45,642 nucleotides of DNA, from NCBI GenBank assembly GCA_003222535.1, contig QHWJ01000337.1, positions 1 to 45,642 of the forward strand, read 5' to 3'. A program made the position numbers and the translations under genes. Source of the stretch: Acidobacteriota bacterium. Its GTDB lineage: Bacteria; Acidobacteriota; Vicinamibacteria; Vicinamibacterales; CAVVIG01. The notes beneath the pieces are model-generated. The model made no database searches. It was given only the letters and a program-made list of their open reading frames with translations, and was not told where the DNA came from. Shown in pieces: positions 32,718 through 40,945 of this stretch (position 1 is the first letter of the stretch; each line of letters begins with the position of its first letter).

Positions 32718-34082
32718 TCATCGTCCCTTCCTGCCGACGCGGCTATTCTCAGTTCTGCTCTTACCACTCCTGGCCTTGGGGAGTATGTTCTCGCCGGCCC
32801 AGTTCAGGATGACGTCCGCGACCTCGAGGTTATTCGTCCCGAGCATCATCATGTGCGTCGTGCCATTGAAGATCGGGTTCCCCAACTCGTCGAGCTTGAT
32901 GTAGTCCGCCTTCGCCGTGCCCTGCCCGGCCGTGCGTCTGGCTTTGATGGCGTTGACGGTCGTGTCGCACACCTCACTCGTCGCCGTGTAGTCGCCCTTC
33001 AGCGCCATGTAGGGGATCTTGTCGAAGTCCTCCGCCTTCAGCCCGCTGTTCGGGAGCGAGCAGGACCCTTCGATCGTGATGAGCCCTTTCAGCATGTCCA
33101 GGTGACCGCGTTCCTTCAGGATGCGGACCATGTGATGGCCCATGATGCCCGATTGCGAATGGGTGGCTACGACGGCGCCGCCGAGCCGCTCGACCAGCTC
33201 CGCCAGATCTTTCGGGGTCCATGTATTGGCGGGGGAGATCTCGGTCGGATCGCACGTGGCACAGGTGGAGCCGGGCAGCGTGACCTCCGCGTTGGGAACC
33301 AACTGCTTGTAGTACTCGAGCGCGTAGTAATTGCTGGGTCCTGCTGGAGCCTCGGCGATGGCCCCGGCGCGCGAGACGATGTTGGCGTCCGCGGAGAGCG
33401 GGTAGGCGGGGTAGTAGCCTTTGCCGTGACTTGTGTCGGTCGGCGGGTCGCCCGGATCGCCGTGGCGGATCAGTGTACCAGTGAGAATGTTCGATCCTGC
33501 CGGGCTGAGATGTCCGAACCACGCGGTCCAGGCGCCGTTGTCGGTGATTCTGCCGAAGCCGGGCATCCGCGCGGTCCCGTTCGTGATGTCACCGTTCCGG
33601 ATCATGGCGGCGGCTTCATGGATGACGGACTCGTCGAACCCCGAGCGTCCGCGTCCCGCCTGATCGACGATGTAGGTGGAAATCCCCTGACGCACGAAAT
33701 ACGGCGCCCAGCCTTCGCGTCCGTCGGGGGTCGACTCCAGACACGCCGCCGTATGCGTGGACCCGTGCACCATGATGACCGGTGGCATGTTCGGTTTCTT
33801 GTTCGCCGGTACCTGGAACTGCACGTACATCTGGCCGATGGTGATCTGGTTGGGGGCCGGCGCCTGATTCGGGTTCGGCGGGGCTGGCGTGGCATAGGTG
33901 GTGACCTTCGGTACGCCGCCGATGAAGAAGCTGCCCTGGTCCTCGATGACCAGCGGTTTCTTCAGGAATTTCCTTGTCTTGCTGCCCTCCTGCGCCAGAA
34001 CGCTCGCCGTCGTGGTGACGAGGAGGACGGCTGAACACAGCCCCCCGCCGACTCGCTGCAGAAAACGACGTTCACGCGTCAT
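32718..34082 (-). CDS. Secreted alpha/beta hydrolase, upstream of xoxF
   Basis: 454 residues from the ATG at 34082, which has a near-perfect AAAGGAGG Shine-Dalgarno. Signal peptide '[18 protein letters not shown]'. The core has '[17 protein letters not shown]' (oxyanion His-Gly), nucleophile Ser309 in '[16 protein letters not shown]', and His410 in '[14 protein letters not shown]', giving a complete triad with an acid that I place near Glu338 ('[10 protein letters not shown]'). The Cys pair in '[11 protein letters not shown]' may form a disulfide. It resembles secreted esterases of unknown substrate found in soil bacteria. Its stop is 1 bp from the xoxF start, so it is the first gene of this four-gene operon. 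It could liberate an alcohol for the dehydrogenase (inference). Confidence 0.87.
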   Translation of the reverse strand: MTRERRFLQRVGGGLCSAVLLVTTTASVLAQEGSKTRKFLKKPLVIEDQGSFFIGGVPKVTTYATPAPPNPNQAPAPNQITIGQMYVQFQVPANKKPNMPPVIMVHGSTHTAACLESTPDGREGWAPYFVRQGISTYIVDQAGRGRSGFDESVIHEAAAMIRNGDITNGTARMPGFGRITDNGAWTAWFGHLSPAGSNILTGTLIRHGDPGDPPTDTSHGKGYYPAYPLSADANIVSRAGAIAEAPAGPSNYYALEYYKQLVPNAEVTLPGSTCATCDPTEISPANTWTPKDLAELVERLGGAVVATHSQSGIMGHHMVRILKERGHLDMLKGLITIEGSCSLPNSGLKAEDFDKIPYMALKGDYTATSEVCDTTVNAIKARRTAGQGTAKADYIKLDELGNPIFNGTTHMMMLGTNNLEVADVILNWAGENILPKARSGKSRTENSRVGRKGR

Positions 34083-34181
34083 GGAATCCTCCTTTGTATG
34101 GGTGAGCGGCGGAGGCCCGGAACGGCGCGGGCGCCCGAGTGGACGGAGGCTACGCCTCGCGACCGGGCGTGTCAAACTTGG

Positions 34182-34190
34182 TGCTACAAT
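34182..34190 (+). promoter_or_regulatory. Candidate extended -10 promoter
   Basis: TGC-TACAAT at 34182-34190 matches an extended -10 element in the divergent gap, on the strand of the 34312 gene. No clear -35 is seen, and the leader would be ~115 nt. Confidence 0.3.
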
Positions 34191-34311
34191 TCCGCAGACA
34201 TCTTCGGAAGGCGGTATCCTCGCACGTCCCCGGTTCGCTGCGATGGCTCGCGGGCGTGGTGGGGCGGCTGGCTGCTACGGGCGAAACGTCGTGGCTGATG
34301 GACTATCTCAG

Positions 34312-35268
34312 ATGCGCGATCTGACCAGACGCGTGAAGATACTTTGCACCCCAGCGCGGGTGCCGCGCTGGGGACCCCGCTTCTGCACCCCAGCGCGCGT
34401 GCGGCGCTGGGGAGCCCGCCTTGGCGTGGCGAGCGCCATCATCGTCGTGGGTCTGACGGTCGCGACGGCCGCCGGCCGGCAGACATCCCCCGCCAGGCCA
34501 TTTCCTGCCTACAAGGCGCCGCGCCTGGCCGATGGTCATCCCGACTTGAACGGCCTGTGGCAGGCGTTTGTGACCGCGAATATCGACCTCGACGACCACG
34601 AGGCGCAGTCGGGACCGCACCCGGAGCTGCTGGGCGCCTACGGCGGGTGGCCGGCGGGACAGAGCATCGTGGAAGGCGGGGAGATTCCGTACCAGCAGTC
34701 GGCGCTGGCCAGGAGGAAACAGAACCTCGAGAATCGGATGAAGGTCGACGTCAGCGACGACAAGAAGTGGCACGACCTCGGCGATCCGGAATTCAAGTGC
34801 TACATGCCGGGCGTGCCGCGGGCGACCTACATGCCGTTTCCCTTTCAGATCGTCCAGGGATCGAGTCCCTACATTTTGATCGCGTACGAATTCACGAGCG
34901 CGACGCGCACCATTCGGATGAACTGGAAGGGAGACGCGCCGACCGACTCGTGGATGGGATGGTCGCGCGGACGCTGGGACGGCGACACGCTGGTGGTCGA
35001 CGTCACGGGACAACGCGAGGAGACCTGGTTCGATCGCGCGGGAAACTATCACAGCGACGCGCTTCACGTTGTCGAGCGGTACACGCCGGTCAGTCCGTAC
35101 CACCTGATGTACGAAGCCACGATCGAGGATCCGAAGGTTTTCACACGGCCCTGGAAGATCGGCTTTCCGCTCTATCGCCGGATGGAGAAGAACGTGCAGC
35201 CGTTGGAGTTCAAGTGCGTGCCCTGGACCGAGGAGCTGTTGTTCGGGAGGTTTCGGAAAACACCGTGA
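34312..35268 (+). CDS. Secreted protein, acidobacterial unknown family
   Basis: 318 residues from the ATG at 34312. The N-terminus is unusual: before the hydrophobic signal helix ('GVASAIIVVGLTVATAAG') there are two 13-residue repeats starting 'CTPARV', encoded by tandem palindromic DNA (34345-34412). The mature part has 'APRLADGHPDLNGLWQA', the opening of a secreted family abundant in Acidobacteriota, then 'PEFKCYMPGVPRATYMPFPF', 'RWDGDTLVVDVTG' and 'LMYEATIEDPKVFTRPW'. It is paralogous to the next gene, which has the same order of blocks. No catalytic signature is known to me. It starts a three-gene run (32-bp and 5-bp gaps). Confidence 0.75.
   Translation: MRDLTRRVKILCTPARVPRWGPRFCTPARVRRWGARLGVASAIIVVGLTVATAAGRQTSPARPFPAYKAPRLADGHPDLNGLWQAFVTANIDLDDHEAQSGPHPELLGAYGGWPAGQSIVEGGEIPYQQSALARRKQNLENRMKVDVSDDKKWHDLGDPEFKCYMPGVPRATYMPFPFQIVQGSSPYILIAYEFTSATRTIRMNWKGDAPTDSWMGWSRGRWDGDTLVVDVTGQREETWFDRAGNYHSDALHVVERYTPVSPYHLMYEATIEDPKVFTRPWKIGFPLYRRMEKNVQPLEFKCVPWTEELLFGRFRKTP
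34345..34412 (+). repeat. Tandem palindromic repeat inside a coding start
   Basis: Two copies of a 39-bp unit (34345-34383 and 34384-34422). The first holds an 11-bp perfect stem CCCCAGCGCGG/CCGCGCTGGGG (34349-34373, loop GTG), the second a 9-bp stem CCCCAGCGC/GCGCTGGGG (34388-34412). The 39-bp period is 13 codons, so the reading frame is kept. Confidence 0.85.
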
Positions 35269-35300
35269 CGGATCCGTCCAGATGTGAGAGCAGGCATCCT

Positions 35301-36386
35301 ATGAGGTATCGATTGCGAACGTCGATGGTCGTCCTGGTGATGTTGCTTGTCGCGCTAGGCGCGGTCGCGGAACAGGCGCCGCCGGCAAAACCGGCCTCCC
35401 CCGCCCCGCCCGCGTCTGCCGTGCCGTCGAAGCCCGCCCCGAAGCGGCCTGCGCCGCCGAAGGCGTGGACCCCGACTCGTACGCCGTGGGGCGATCCGGA
35501 TCTGCAGGGCGTCTGGAACGACGCGACCAGCACGCCGCTTCAACGCCCCAGCGCGCGCGCCGGCAAAGACGTGCTCTCAGACGAGGAGGCGAACGAGTTC
35601 CAGCAGGAGCTCGCCTTCGATCTGACGCGCGATCGGCGCGATGGAGGGCCCGAGGTCGACGTCAACCGCGCGTACAACGATCACTGGATGGACGCACGCA
35701 GGCTGAAGATCACCGCGGACCGCCGCACCTCGCTGATCGTGGATCCGGCCGATGGAAGAATTCCTCCGCTGGTGCCTCTCAGCCCCGAGCGACAGAAGGC
35801 ACGGGCCGCCCGCGCGGACGCGAATGCCCGCTTCAACGCCGGCATGCCTTACAGCCCCGAGGAAATGTCTTTGCCCGTGCGGTGCATCATCCGCACCGAT
35901 TCACCGCCCTACCTGCCGACGATCTACAACAATGATTTTCAGATCTTCCAGAGCCCCGGGTTCGTGGTGATCGCGCCGGAGATGATCCACAGCGCACGCA
36001 TCATCCCGCTCGACGGCCGGCCGCACCTCGGCAAAAACCTGCGCCAATGGCTGGGAGACACGCGCGGCCGCTTCGACGGCGGCACGCTCGTCATTGAAAC
36101 CACTAATTTCAGGACCGACGATGGCGTGGTGTTTCAGGGGGCGAATCCCGCGACCTACAGGATCACGGAGCGCTTGACGCGCGTGGCGCCCGACACGATC
36201 AGCTATGAGTTCACGGTCGAGGATCCGACGACCTGGACCAGACCGTGGACCGCCTTGATCCCGTGGACCAGAATCGATCCGGCCGAGCAGATGTACGAGT
36301 ACGCGTGTCACGAAGACAACTTCGATATCGTGCACCTCCTGAGTGGCGCGCGCACGCGCGAAAAGAACGGGGAAGGCAAGAGGTAA
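35301..36386 (+). CDS. Secreted protein, acidobacterial unknown family (paralogue)
   Basis: 361 residues; ATG at 35301. A clear signal peptide ('SMVVLVMLLVALGAVAE') is followed by a Pro/Ala/Lys-rich linker (~27-57) and then 'TPTRTPWGDPDLQGVWNDAT', the family opening. Further shared blocks with the gene before it are 'PVRCIIRTDSPPYLPTIYNN', 'FQIFQSPGFVVIAPEMIHSA' (in place of 'FQIVQGSSPYILIAYEFTSA'), 'GRFDGGTLVIETTNF' and 'YEFTVEDPTTWTRPWT'. Two conserved Cys residues recur. The repeated 'DGxTLVV(E/D)T' and 'Y(E)xTxEDPxxxTRPW' segments suggest a beta-rich domain. Function unknown; probably periplasmic or surface-located. Confidence 0.82.
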   Translation: MRYRLRTSMVVLVMLLVALGAVAEQAPPAKPASPAPPASAVPSKPAPKRPAPPKAWTPTRTPWGDPDLQGVWNDATSTPLQRPSARAGKDVLSDEEANEFQQELAFDLTRDRRDGGPEVDVNRAYNDHWMDARRLKITADRRTSLIVDPADGRIPPLVPLSPERQKARAARADANARFNAGMPYSPEEMSLPVRCIIRTDSPPYLPTIYNNDFQIFQSPGFVVIAPEMIHSARIIPLDGRPHLGKNLRQWLGDTRGRFDGGTLVIETTNFRTDDGVVFQGANPATYRITERLTRVAPDTISYEFTVEDPTTWTRPWTALIPWTRIDPAEQMYEYACHEDNFDIVHLLSGARTREKNGEGKR

Positions 36387-36391
36387 ACGCG

Positions 36392-36817
36392 ATGCGGACA
36401 AAGCTGTGCGTTGTCGTTGCTGGTCTCGGCCTCCTTGCCGCGCTGACGGCGAAGCCGGTGGTGGCCCATCATGCCTTCGGCGCGGAATTCGACGCGAAGC
36501 GGCCGGTCAAGTTCAAGGGCACCGTCACGAAGATGGTCTGGGTCAACCCGCACGCCTGGATCTACGTCGACGTGAAGAAGGCCGACGGCAGCGTGGAAGA
36601 GTGGATGGTGGAAGCCGGGACGCCGAACACGCTGCTCCGGCGGGGGTTTACGAAGCAGTCGCTGCAGGCCGGCACGGAGATCACGGTCGACGGGTATCAG
36701 TCCAAGGATGGGTCTCTGAGAGTCAACGGCCGCGACGTCACGCTGCCGAACGGCCAGACGCTCTTTCTCGGCTCGTCCGGTACTGGCGCTCCCTACGACG
36801 AGAAGACCAAGAAATGA
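36392..36817 (+). CDS. DUF6152-family secreted protein
   Basis: 141 residues; ATG at 36392, five bases after the previous stop, with purine-rich AAGAGG before it. Signal peptide 'VVVAGLGLLAALTAKPVVA' is followed at once by 'HHAFGAEFDAKRPVKFKGTV' and 'VWVNPHAWIYVDVKKADG', the hallmark of DUF6152, which is a small OB-like beta barrel by its pattern. The end carries 'GRDVTLPNGQTLFLGSSGTG'. The conserved His-His at the mature N-terminus could bind metal. It is repeatedly found next to the secreted family of the two preceding genes in acidobacteria, so they probably act together outside the cytoplasm. Confidence 0.9.
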   Translation: MRTKLCVVVAGLGLLAALTAKPVVAHHAFGAEFDAKRPVKFKGTVTKMVWVNPHAWIYVDVKKADGSVEEWMVEAGTPNTLLRRGFTKQSLQAGTEITVDGYQSKDGSLRVNGRDVTLPNGQTLFLGSSGTGAPYDEKTKK

Positions 36818-36829
36818 ACAGGGACCCTG

Positions 36830-37873
36830 CTACGGCCTCACCCTGACGTACTTCTGCAGCCGTTTGGGTGCAGGCTCCCCACCGTACACGTTGCCGTCCT
36901 TGTCCACCGCCACGAACTCAGCGCCATTCCCAGGGGTGACGCGTGGATCGCCCCACGGATACAGGATGAAGGCGCTCATCCACCCGGTTCTCGCGTCACC
37001 GATCCGGATCCCCATCTCCCAGCCCGGATTCTGCACATCGTCGGACTCCGAGTCGGCCACATAGATCTGGTCCCTGCTGTCGAAGAAGATTCCGCTCGGC
37101 TTTCCGAACTGCGTCCACGTCGCCAGCGACTTCCCCTCCTGATCGAAGATCTGAATCCGGTTGTTCCCGCGGTCACCCACGAACACGCGGCCCCTGGAAT
37201 CGATCGCGATCGCGTGCAGAGTGTGGAACTCGCCCGGCGCCCAGCCGGTCTTTCCCCAGTCCTTGATGAACTTGCCGTCCTTTGAAAACTTCACCACGCG
37301 GTTGTTCCCGTTGTCGACGTGACCATCGGCGACGAAGATGTCTCCGTTGGGAGCGACGGCGATATCGCTGGGGGAGTTGAAGTGATCGGGGCCGCCTCCG
37401 GCTACTCCCGGCGTACCCAGCGTCATCAGTACTTTTCCGTCAGGGCTGAACTTGACGACCTGCTGACCGCGCTTGTCGCCTTTCGGGGTCCGGTTGGCGG
37501 CTACCGCGTCGGTGATCCAGACGTTGCCGTCCCTGTCGACATCGAGTCCGTGCGGCCAGATGAACATGCCGCCGCCGAAGCTCTTGAGCACGTTGCCGTC
37601 CTGATCGAACTCGTAGACCGAATCGGTCTTCGAATCCCGGCATTCGTCACCGAACCGGGCCTGATCGTACAAAGGATCGCATCGAATGATGGCCCAGATG
37701 CGGGTGCCGCCGGGAGCGATTCCGACCTTTCCGACGGCTCCCATCTTTCTGCCGTTCGGAAGCTTGGCCCAGCCCTCGACGATGCGATACGGATTCGGGA
37801 GAACCTGCCCGAGGACAGCTCCTCCATTGAGAGCCAATGCGACCACCAGTCCGAATCGTTGTGCATTTCCCAT
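36830..37873 (-). CDS. Secreted NHL-repeat six-bladed beta-propeller
   Basis: 347 residues from the ATG at 37873, with AAGGAG upstream; the longer frame has no similarity. A signal ('RFGLVVALALNGGAVLGQ') precedes NHL-type blades: 'DGNVLKSFGGGMFIWPHGLD', 'VDRDGNVWITDA', 'FNSPSDIAVAPNGDIFVADG', 'FHTLHAIAIDSRGRVFVGDR', 'NRIQIFDQEGK' and 'EFVAVDKDGNVYGG'. Such propellers either bind ligands or, in peptidyl-hydroxyglycine lyase relatives, catalyse amidating cleavage; no lyase-specific residues are obvious here. Cys residues in 'IIRCDPLYDQARFGDECRDS' may form a disulfide. It faces the DUF6152 gene with 12 bp between the two 3' ends. Confidence 0.9.
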   Translation of the reverse strand: MGNAQRFGLVVALALNGGAVLGQVLPNPYRIVEGWAKLPNGRKMGAVGKVGIAPGGTRIWAIIRCDPLYDQARFGDECRDSKTDSVYEFDQDGNVLKSFGGGMFIWPHGLDVDRDGNVWITDAVAANRTPKGDKRGQQVVKFSPDGKVLMTLGTPGVAGGGPDHFNSPSDIAVAPNGDIFVADGHVDNGNNRVVKFSKDGKFIKDWGKTGWAPGEFHTLHAIAIDSRGRVFVGDRGNNRIQIFDQEGKSLATWTQFGKPSGIFFDSRDQIYVADSESDDVQNPGWEMGIRIGDARTGWMSAFILYPWGDPRVTPGNGAEFVAVDKDGNVYGGEPAPKRLQKYVRVRP

Positions 37874-38040
37874 GGCTGCACTTCTCCTTTCCTGGCGTGT
37901 CTCGCCCGTTGACGATACGAAATGGTGGCTCAATCCGCACAGCCGGCGGCCACCGCTAACGCCTGGCACACCTCGCGCATCTTTGAAGGGCCGGCATGAC
38001 CAGACCCATCTCGGCGAGCGGTGCTTTTCGACTGGCAAGA

Positions 38041-38649
38041 TTACAGTGCTGCCCTTCGTGCGGCTTTGCAAGGAGCTCGAGCTTCCGTAGGTCCCTTCCC
38101 GTGAAACGCGTCCGTTTCCAACTGAGCAAAAAAACGTTTCACGGCGGCCAGGGCCAGCGCCTTCGAGGTGGCGATGCGCGCCTGCTCGTCGCGGATGCCG
38201 CCGACGCTGATGCGCAGGAACGTATCGCCGCAGAGGACATAGAGTGCGCCGGCGAAGCCATTGCCCGTCCAGTAGGCTTCTTCGCCGACGCCGGCAATCG
38301 GGCGTGCCCGGGTGTCGCGCTCCTTCTCCGCCTTCTCCGGTCCGGTGGAATGAAACTGCTGGCGCCAGTACTCTCGCGGCGTCAGCGTGGAGCCGCCCGC
38401 CGCATTCGCGCGAGCAACCATCAGGCTGACGGATCGCGCCGAGGAAGTGCCGAAGACGCACTGCGACGTCAGCAACGCGCCGGCCGCCTGCGTGCCGCCG
38501 GGTTTGCGTTCCTTCACCGAGCCGCCGAGAACGGCTTCGACCTCGGCGCTCGTGAGCAGCGCGCAGGCGTCCGCGGCTGTCGAAGACGCGGCAGCGCGCT
38601 GGCCGTCATCGGCAACCAGCGAAACGGCGAAGAGAATGACGAGCAGCAA
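38041..38649 (-). CDS. Small secreted protein, DUF3558-like
   Basis: 202 residues with a TTG start at 38649, the only start codon before an in-frame stop at 38662-38664. The signal-like 'LLVILFAVSLVADD' lacks the usual basic residues because the heptad repeat begins immediately upstream. The mature part opens 'ADACALLTSAEVEAVLGG', the typical start of DUF3558-like lipoproteins, then 'TSQCVFGTSSARSVSLMVA', 'PIAGVGEEAYWTGNGFAGAL' and 'TFLRISVGGI'. Two to three Cys probably pair. Function unknown. The 5' end may have been lost or altered when the repeat expanded, so expression is uncertain. Confidence 0.7.
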   Translation of the reverse strand: MLLVILFAVSLVADDGQRAAASSTAADACALLTSAEVEAVLGGSVKERKPGGTQAAGALLTSQCVFGTSSARSVSLMVARANAAGGSTLTPREYWRQQFHSTGPEKAEKERDTRARPIAGVGEEAYWTGNGFAGALYVLCGDTFLRISVGGIRDEQARIATSKALALAAVKRFFAQLETDAFHGKGPTEARAPCKAARRAAL

Positions 38650-38650
38650 T

Positions 38651-38779
38651 TGAATTAGGAATTAGGAATTTGGAATTTGGAATTCGGGATTCGGAATTTG
38701 AAACTTGGAATTCGGCACGTGCGACGGTTCGAACCTGGTTGCGAATTCCAAATTCCAAATTCCAAATTCCGAATTCCTA
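38651..38779. repeat. Inverted array of GAATTTG/GAATTAG heptads
   Basis: The left arm (38651-38714) repeats seven-base units GAATTAG, GAATTTG and GAATTCG; the right arm (38742-38778) repeats the complement (CCAAATT, three in a row). A 27-base centre contains the palindrome GGTTCGAACC. The arms can pair into a long AT-rich hairpin. It fills the gap between two reverse genes and touches both the stop of the BNR gene and the TTG start of the next. The unit is not separated by spacers, so it is not CRISPR. Confidence 0.85.
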
Positions 38780-40462
38780 AGTGCCGTCGAACGCCTTGAA
38801 GAGCCCGAGGCCGCCAACCTGGCGCGCGATGGTCGCCAGCGCGTCCTGCGCGCTCGCAGGACCCGTCGAGGCATTCTGCCTCGGATCCGTGACACACGAG
38901 CCGGTGCAGCCGTCGGCATAGCCGACGAGCACACGGCCGGTTCTGTCGACCGTGATGTCGTTGAAATCCAGCAGATTGCGGCAGGGATTGCTGCCTCCCT
39001 GGTTCCAGATGCAGCCGCGCTGAACCGGATCCGACGGCGTCGCGTCGGCGGTGGTCCACGAACCGCCGCCGTCGTAGGTGAACGCCACGTACAAATGCCA
39101 CACGCCGGGAAAGCCGGACGCCTGCGTGTCGCCCGCGGTCCGGGTGCCGAGGAATGCGAATGCCGCGCGATCATCGTCGCCGGCGATCACCTCGGCGAAT
39201 TCGGCATTCCGAACCCTGAACGGCGTGCCGGCATCTTTCGACGTGGTCCAGTGCAGCCCGCGATCCTGCGAGACCGAAATCTTCGCGTGACCATCGCCGT
39301 TCACATACCCGAAGTAGATGGTGTTGTTCGCGCCGGCGGCGATCGACGGATCGCTGCCCGGATTGAGACTGGTCGCGTCGGGAACGGTGCGAACGACCCA
39401 CGACAGCCCGTTATCTGTGGACACAGCCACGCCGGGCCGATCCACGTTGTTTTCGTCGAAGCAGTCCTCGTTGGGAACGTACACCGTGCCGTCCGGCGCG
39501 ACTCGAACGTGGCCGTGCAGACCGCCGCACGTCCCGGGCGCGATCGGCACGTCGACGCCGTCTACGCTCGCAAAGGTATAGATCGGGATGCCCGGTCCGA
39601 ACGTGAGCCCGCCATCGTCGCTCCTCGAGCAGAACGCGGTGACGATATCCTGCGAGCAATAGTAAATCGCGTGCGGGTACTGGGTGCGGGTCAGAGGCGC
39701 CGGCGACGCATACGGTCCGCCTCCGACCGTCTGATGATCCACGCCCGCCGGCTGACCAGACCCCTGCGTCGGCAGCCATGTCTCACCATCGTCGTCGGTG
39801 AACGACAGCTCGCTCGTCACGAGGTTGAGCTGTGACGAGAACGTCCGGTTCGGTCCGCCAAGACGACCGTCGTCGGTAAAAAGGATCGGATCCAGGCTGA
39901 CGCGCGCAAATGGCGAGCGCTTGTCGGCCCAGATCGCCGTGGCGGGCTTGACACTGTCGTCGAATGTGACGCGAAGCGTATGGTTGCCCGCTTCGATGAA
40001 TACGTTGCCGGTTTTCCAATCGACACCGATCGAGGGCTCGCCGGCATCGTGTCCGGCGGCGGTCGTGGATCCGACTGCTGGCGTGATGCAGTTGGGAGGC
40101 GGCGTCGGTGACGGCGGAACCGTGATCGGGCAATCCTCGGGAGCGAAATAATTCACGAACGTCGGGGCGCCGGACGGCGGCCGCGCCATGGGAGCGGTCG
40201 GCCGCGCTGCGACGGTCAAGCTCGCCACAGCATGCACCGGAGTCGGCAGGGGCGAGAGCGCCGCCATCGATCGGATGTGCCAGAGGCCATCGAGGCCCGC
40301 AATCACGGGCTTGAATTCCCAGTGCACCGGACCGGACGTACTGCTGACAGAATCACCGGACGACTGAGCCGCGACAGAATTTCTGTCACCAGTGGATAAC
40401 GTCACAACCGCGACGAAAAGAGCCGTGGAGAGAAGAACGAAACGCCGCGAACGCATTCGCAT
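38777..40462 (-). CDS. Secreted sialidase-like BNR/Asp-box beta-propeller
   Basis: 561 residues; ATG at 40462, signal 'RRFVLLSTALFVAVVTLSTG'. A Pro/Ser-rich N-terminal region (~35-135) with a probable Cys pair is followed by a propeller with at least five Asp-box (BNR) turns: 'SFTDDDGETWLP', 'SRSDDGGLTFGPG', 'VSTDNGLSWVV', 'VSQDRGLHWTT' and 'FTYDGGGSWTTAD'. Cys in 'APGTCGGLHG', 'EDCFDEN' and 'GCTGSCVTD' could stabilise it. The fold is shared by sialidases and by many non-enzymatic binding proteins; the sialidase Arg triad and Tyr nucleophile are not identifiable, so enzymatic activity is doubtful. The last codons run into the heptad repeat. Confidence 0.85.
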   Translation of the reverse strand: MRMRSRRFVLLSTALFVAVVTLSTGDRNSVAAQSSGDSVSSTSGPVHWEFKPVIAGLDGLWHIRSMAALSPLPTPVHAVASLTVAARPTAPMARPPSGAPTFVNYFAPEDCPITVPPSPTPPPNCITPAVGSTTAAGHDAGEPSIGVDWKTGNVFIEAGNHTLRVTFDDSVKPATAIWADKRSPFARVSLDPILFTDDGRLGGPNRTFSSQLNLVTSELSFTDDDGETWLPTQGSGQPAGVDHQTVGGGPYASPAPLTRTQYPHAIYYCSQDIVTAFCSRSDDGGLTFGPGIPIYTFASVDGVDVPIAPGTCGGLHGHVRVAPDGTVYVPNEDCFDENNVDRPGVAVSTDNGLSWVVRTVPDATSLNPGSDPSIAAGANNTIYFGYVNGDGHAKISVSQDRGLHWTTSKDAGTPFRVRNAEFAEVIAGDDDRAAFAFLGTRTAGDTQASGFPGVWHLYVAFTYDGGGSWTTADATPSDPVQRGCIWNQGGSNPCRNLLDFNDITVDRTGRVLVGYADGCTGSCVTDPRQNASTGPASAQDALATIARQVGGLGLFKAFDGT

Positions 40463-40591
40463 GGCCCACCTCCGGCCTGAATCCCTGATGTGTCATACAC
40501 GAGCTGGCCCGAAATGGCTGGCTTCAAGCAAACGTCATTCCAAGTTCGCGCGACAAACGGTTTCAGAACGTCGGTGAAGGCGCTGAGACTG

Positions 40592-40945
40592 TTAAGCGCT
40601 TGAGATGAAGCGCTTGCAGAGCCACGAGTGAAGAAAATGGGTTCCGGGAGCGCGCGGATCCTCGATGGTCCAGTGTTCTCGAACGAAACGGCGGCCGTCG
40701 AGGACTGTACAGTTGGTGTGGCTCGACGAGGTGTCGCGGCCTTCACACAATTCGACAACGACGGAGCCTCCGAACGAACCCGTGCCGGTATCGCGCGGCG
40801 CCGGAGCGTGGACGTGGACGTTCCCGACTCCACTCGCATACCTGAACGCACCAGAGTGGTCCGGCAGGATCCTGGTTCCCGATTTCGAATGGAACACAAC
40901 CACTGGATCCACCCGCTCGAACCAGGCCGACAACCCCGCGATCAT
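40592..40945 (-). CDS. Hypothetical protein, 117 aa
   Basis: An intact frame with high third-position GC and protein-like composition: 'WFERVDPVVVFHSKSGTRIL', 'FRYASGVGNVHVHAP', 'GSVVVELCEGRDTSSSHTNC', 'HWTIEDPRAPGTHFLH'. There is no signal peptide, membrane helix or family that I recognise. It has alternating His ('NVHVHAP') and four Cys. It stands alone between the BNR gene and the decayed intron/diguanylate cyclase region. The start at 40945 is the first ATG and has no strong Shine-Dalgarno. It is either a small cytoplasmic protein or a piece of a larger lost gene. Confidence 0.45.
   Translation of the reverse strand: MIAGLSAWFERVDPVVVFHSKSGTRILPDHSGAFRYASGVGNVHVHAPAPRDTGTGSFGGSVVVELCEGRDTSSSHTNCTVLDGRRFVREHWTIEDPRAPGTHFLHSWLCKRFISSA

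Noticed and set aside
30776-34034. Long plus-strand frames opposite xoxF and the hydrolase
   Set aside because: Shadows of strongly supported reverse genes; their composition is that of antisense translation.
29663-34082. Classical calcium methanol dehydrogenase (mxa) cluster
   Set aside because: There is no small subunit (mxaI) gene, and the dehydrogenase has the extra Asp typical of lanthanide enzymes.
38728-38745. tRNA T-arm-like GGTTCGAACC
   Set aside because: The motif is a simple palindrome in the centre of the heptad array, and no other tRNA arms surround it.
38651-38779. CRISPR-like array
   Set aside because: Units are seven bases, contiguous and without spacers, and the two arms are inverted rather than direct repeats.
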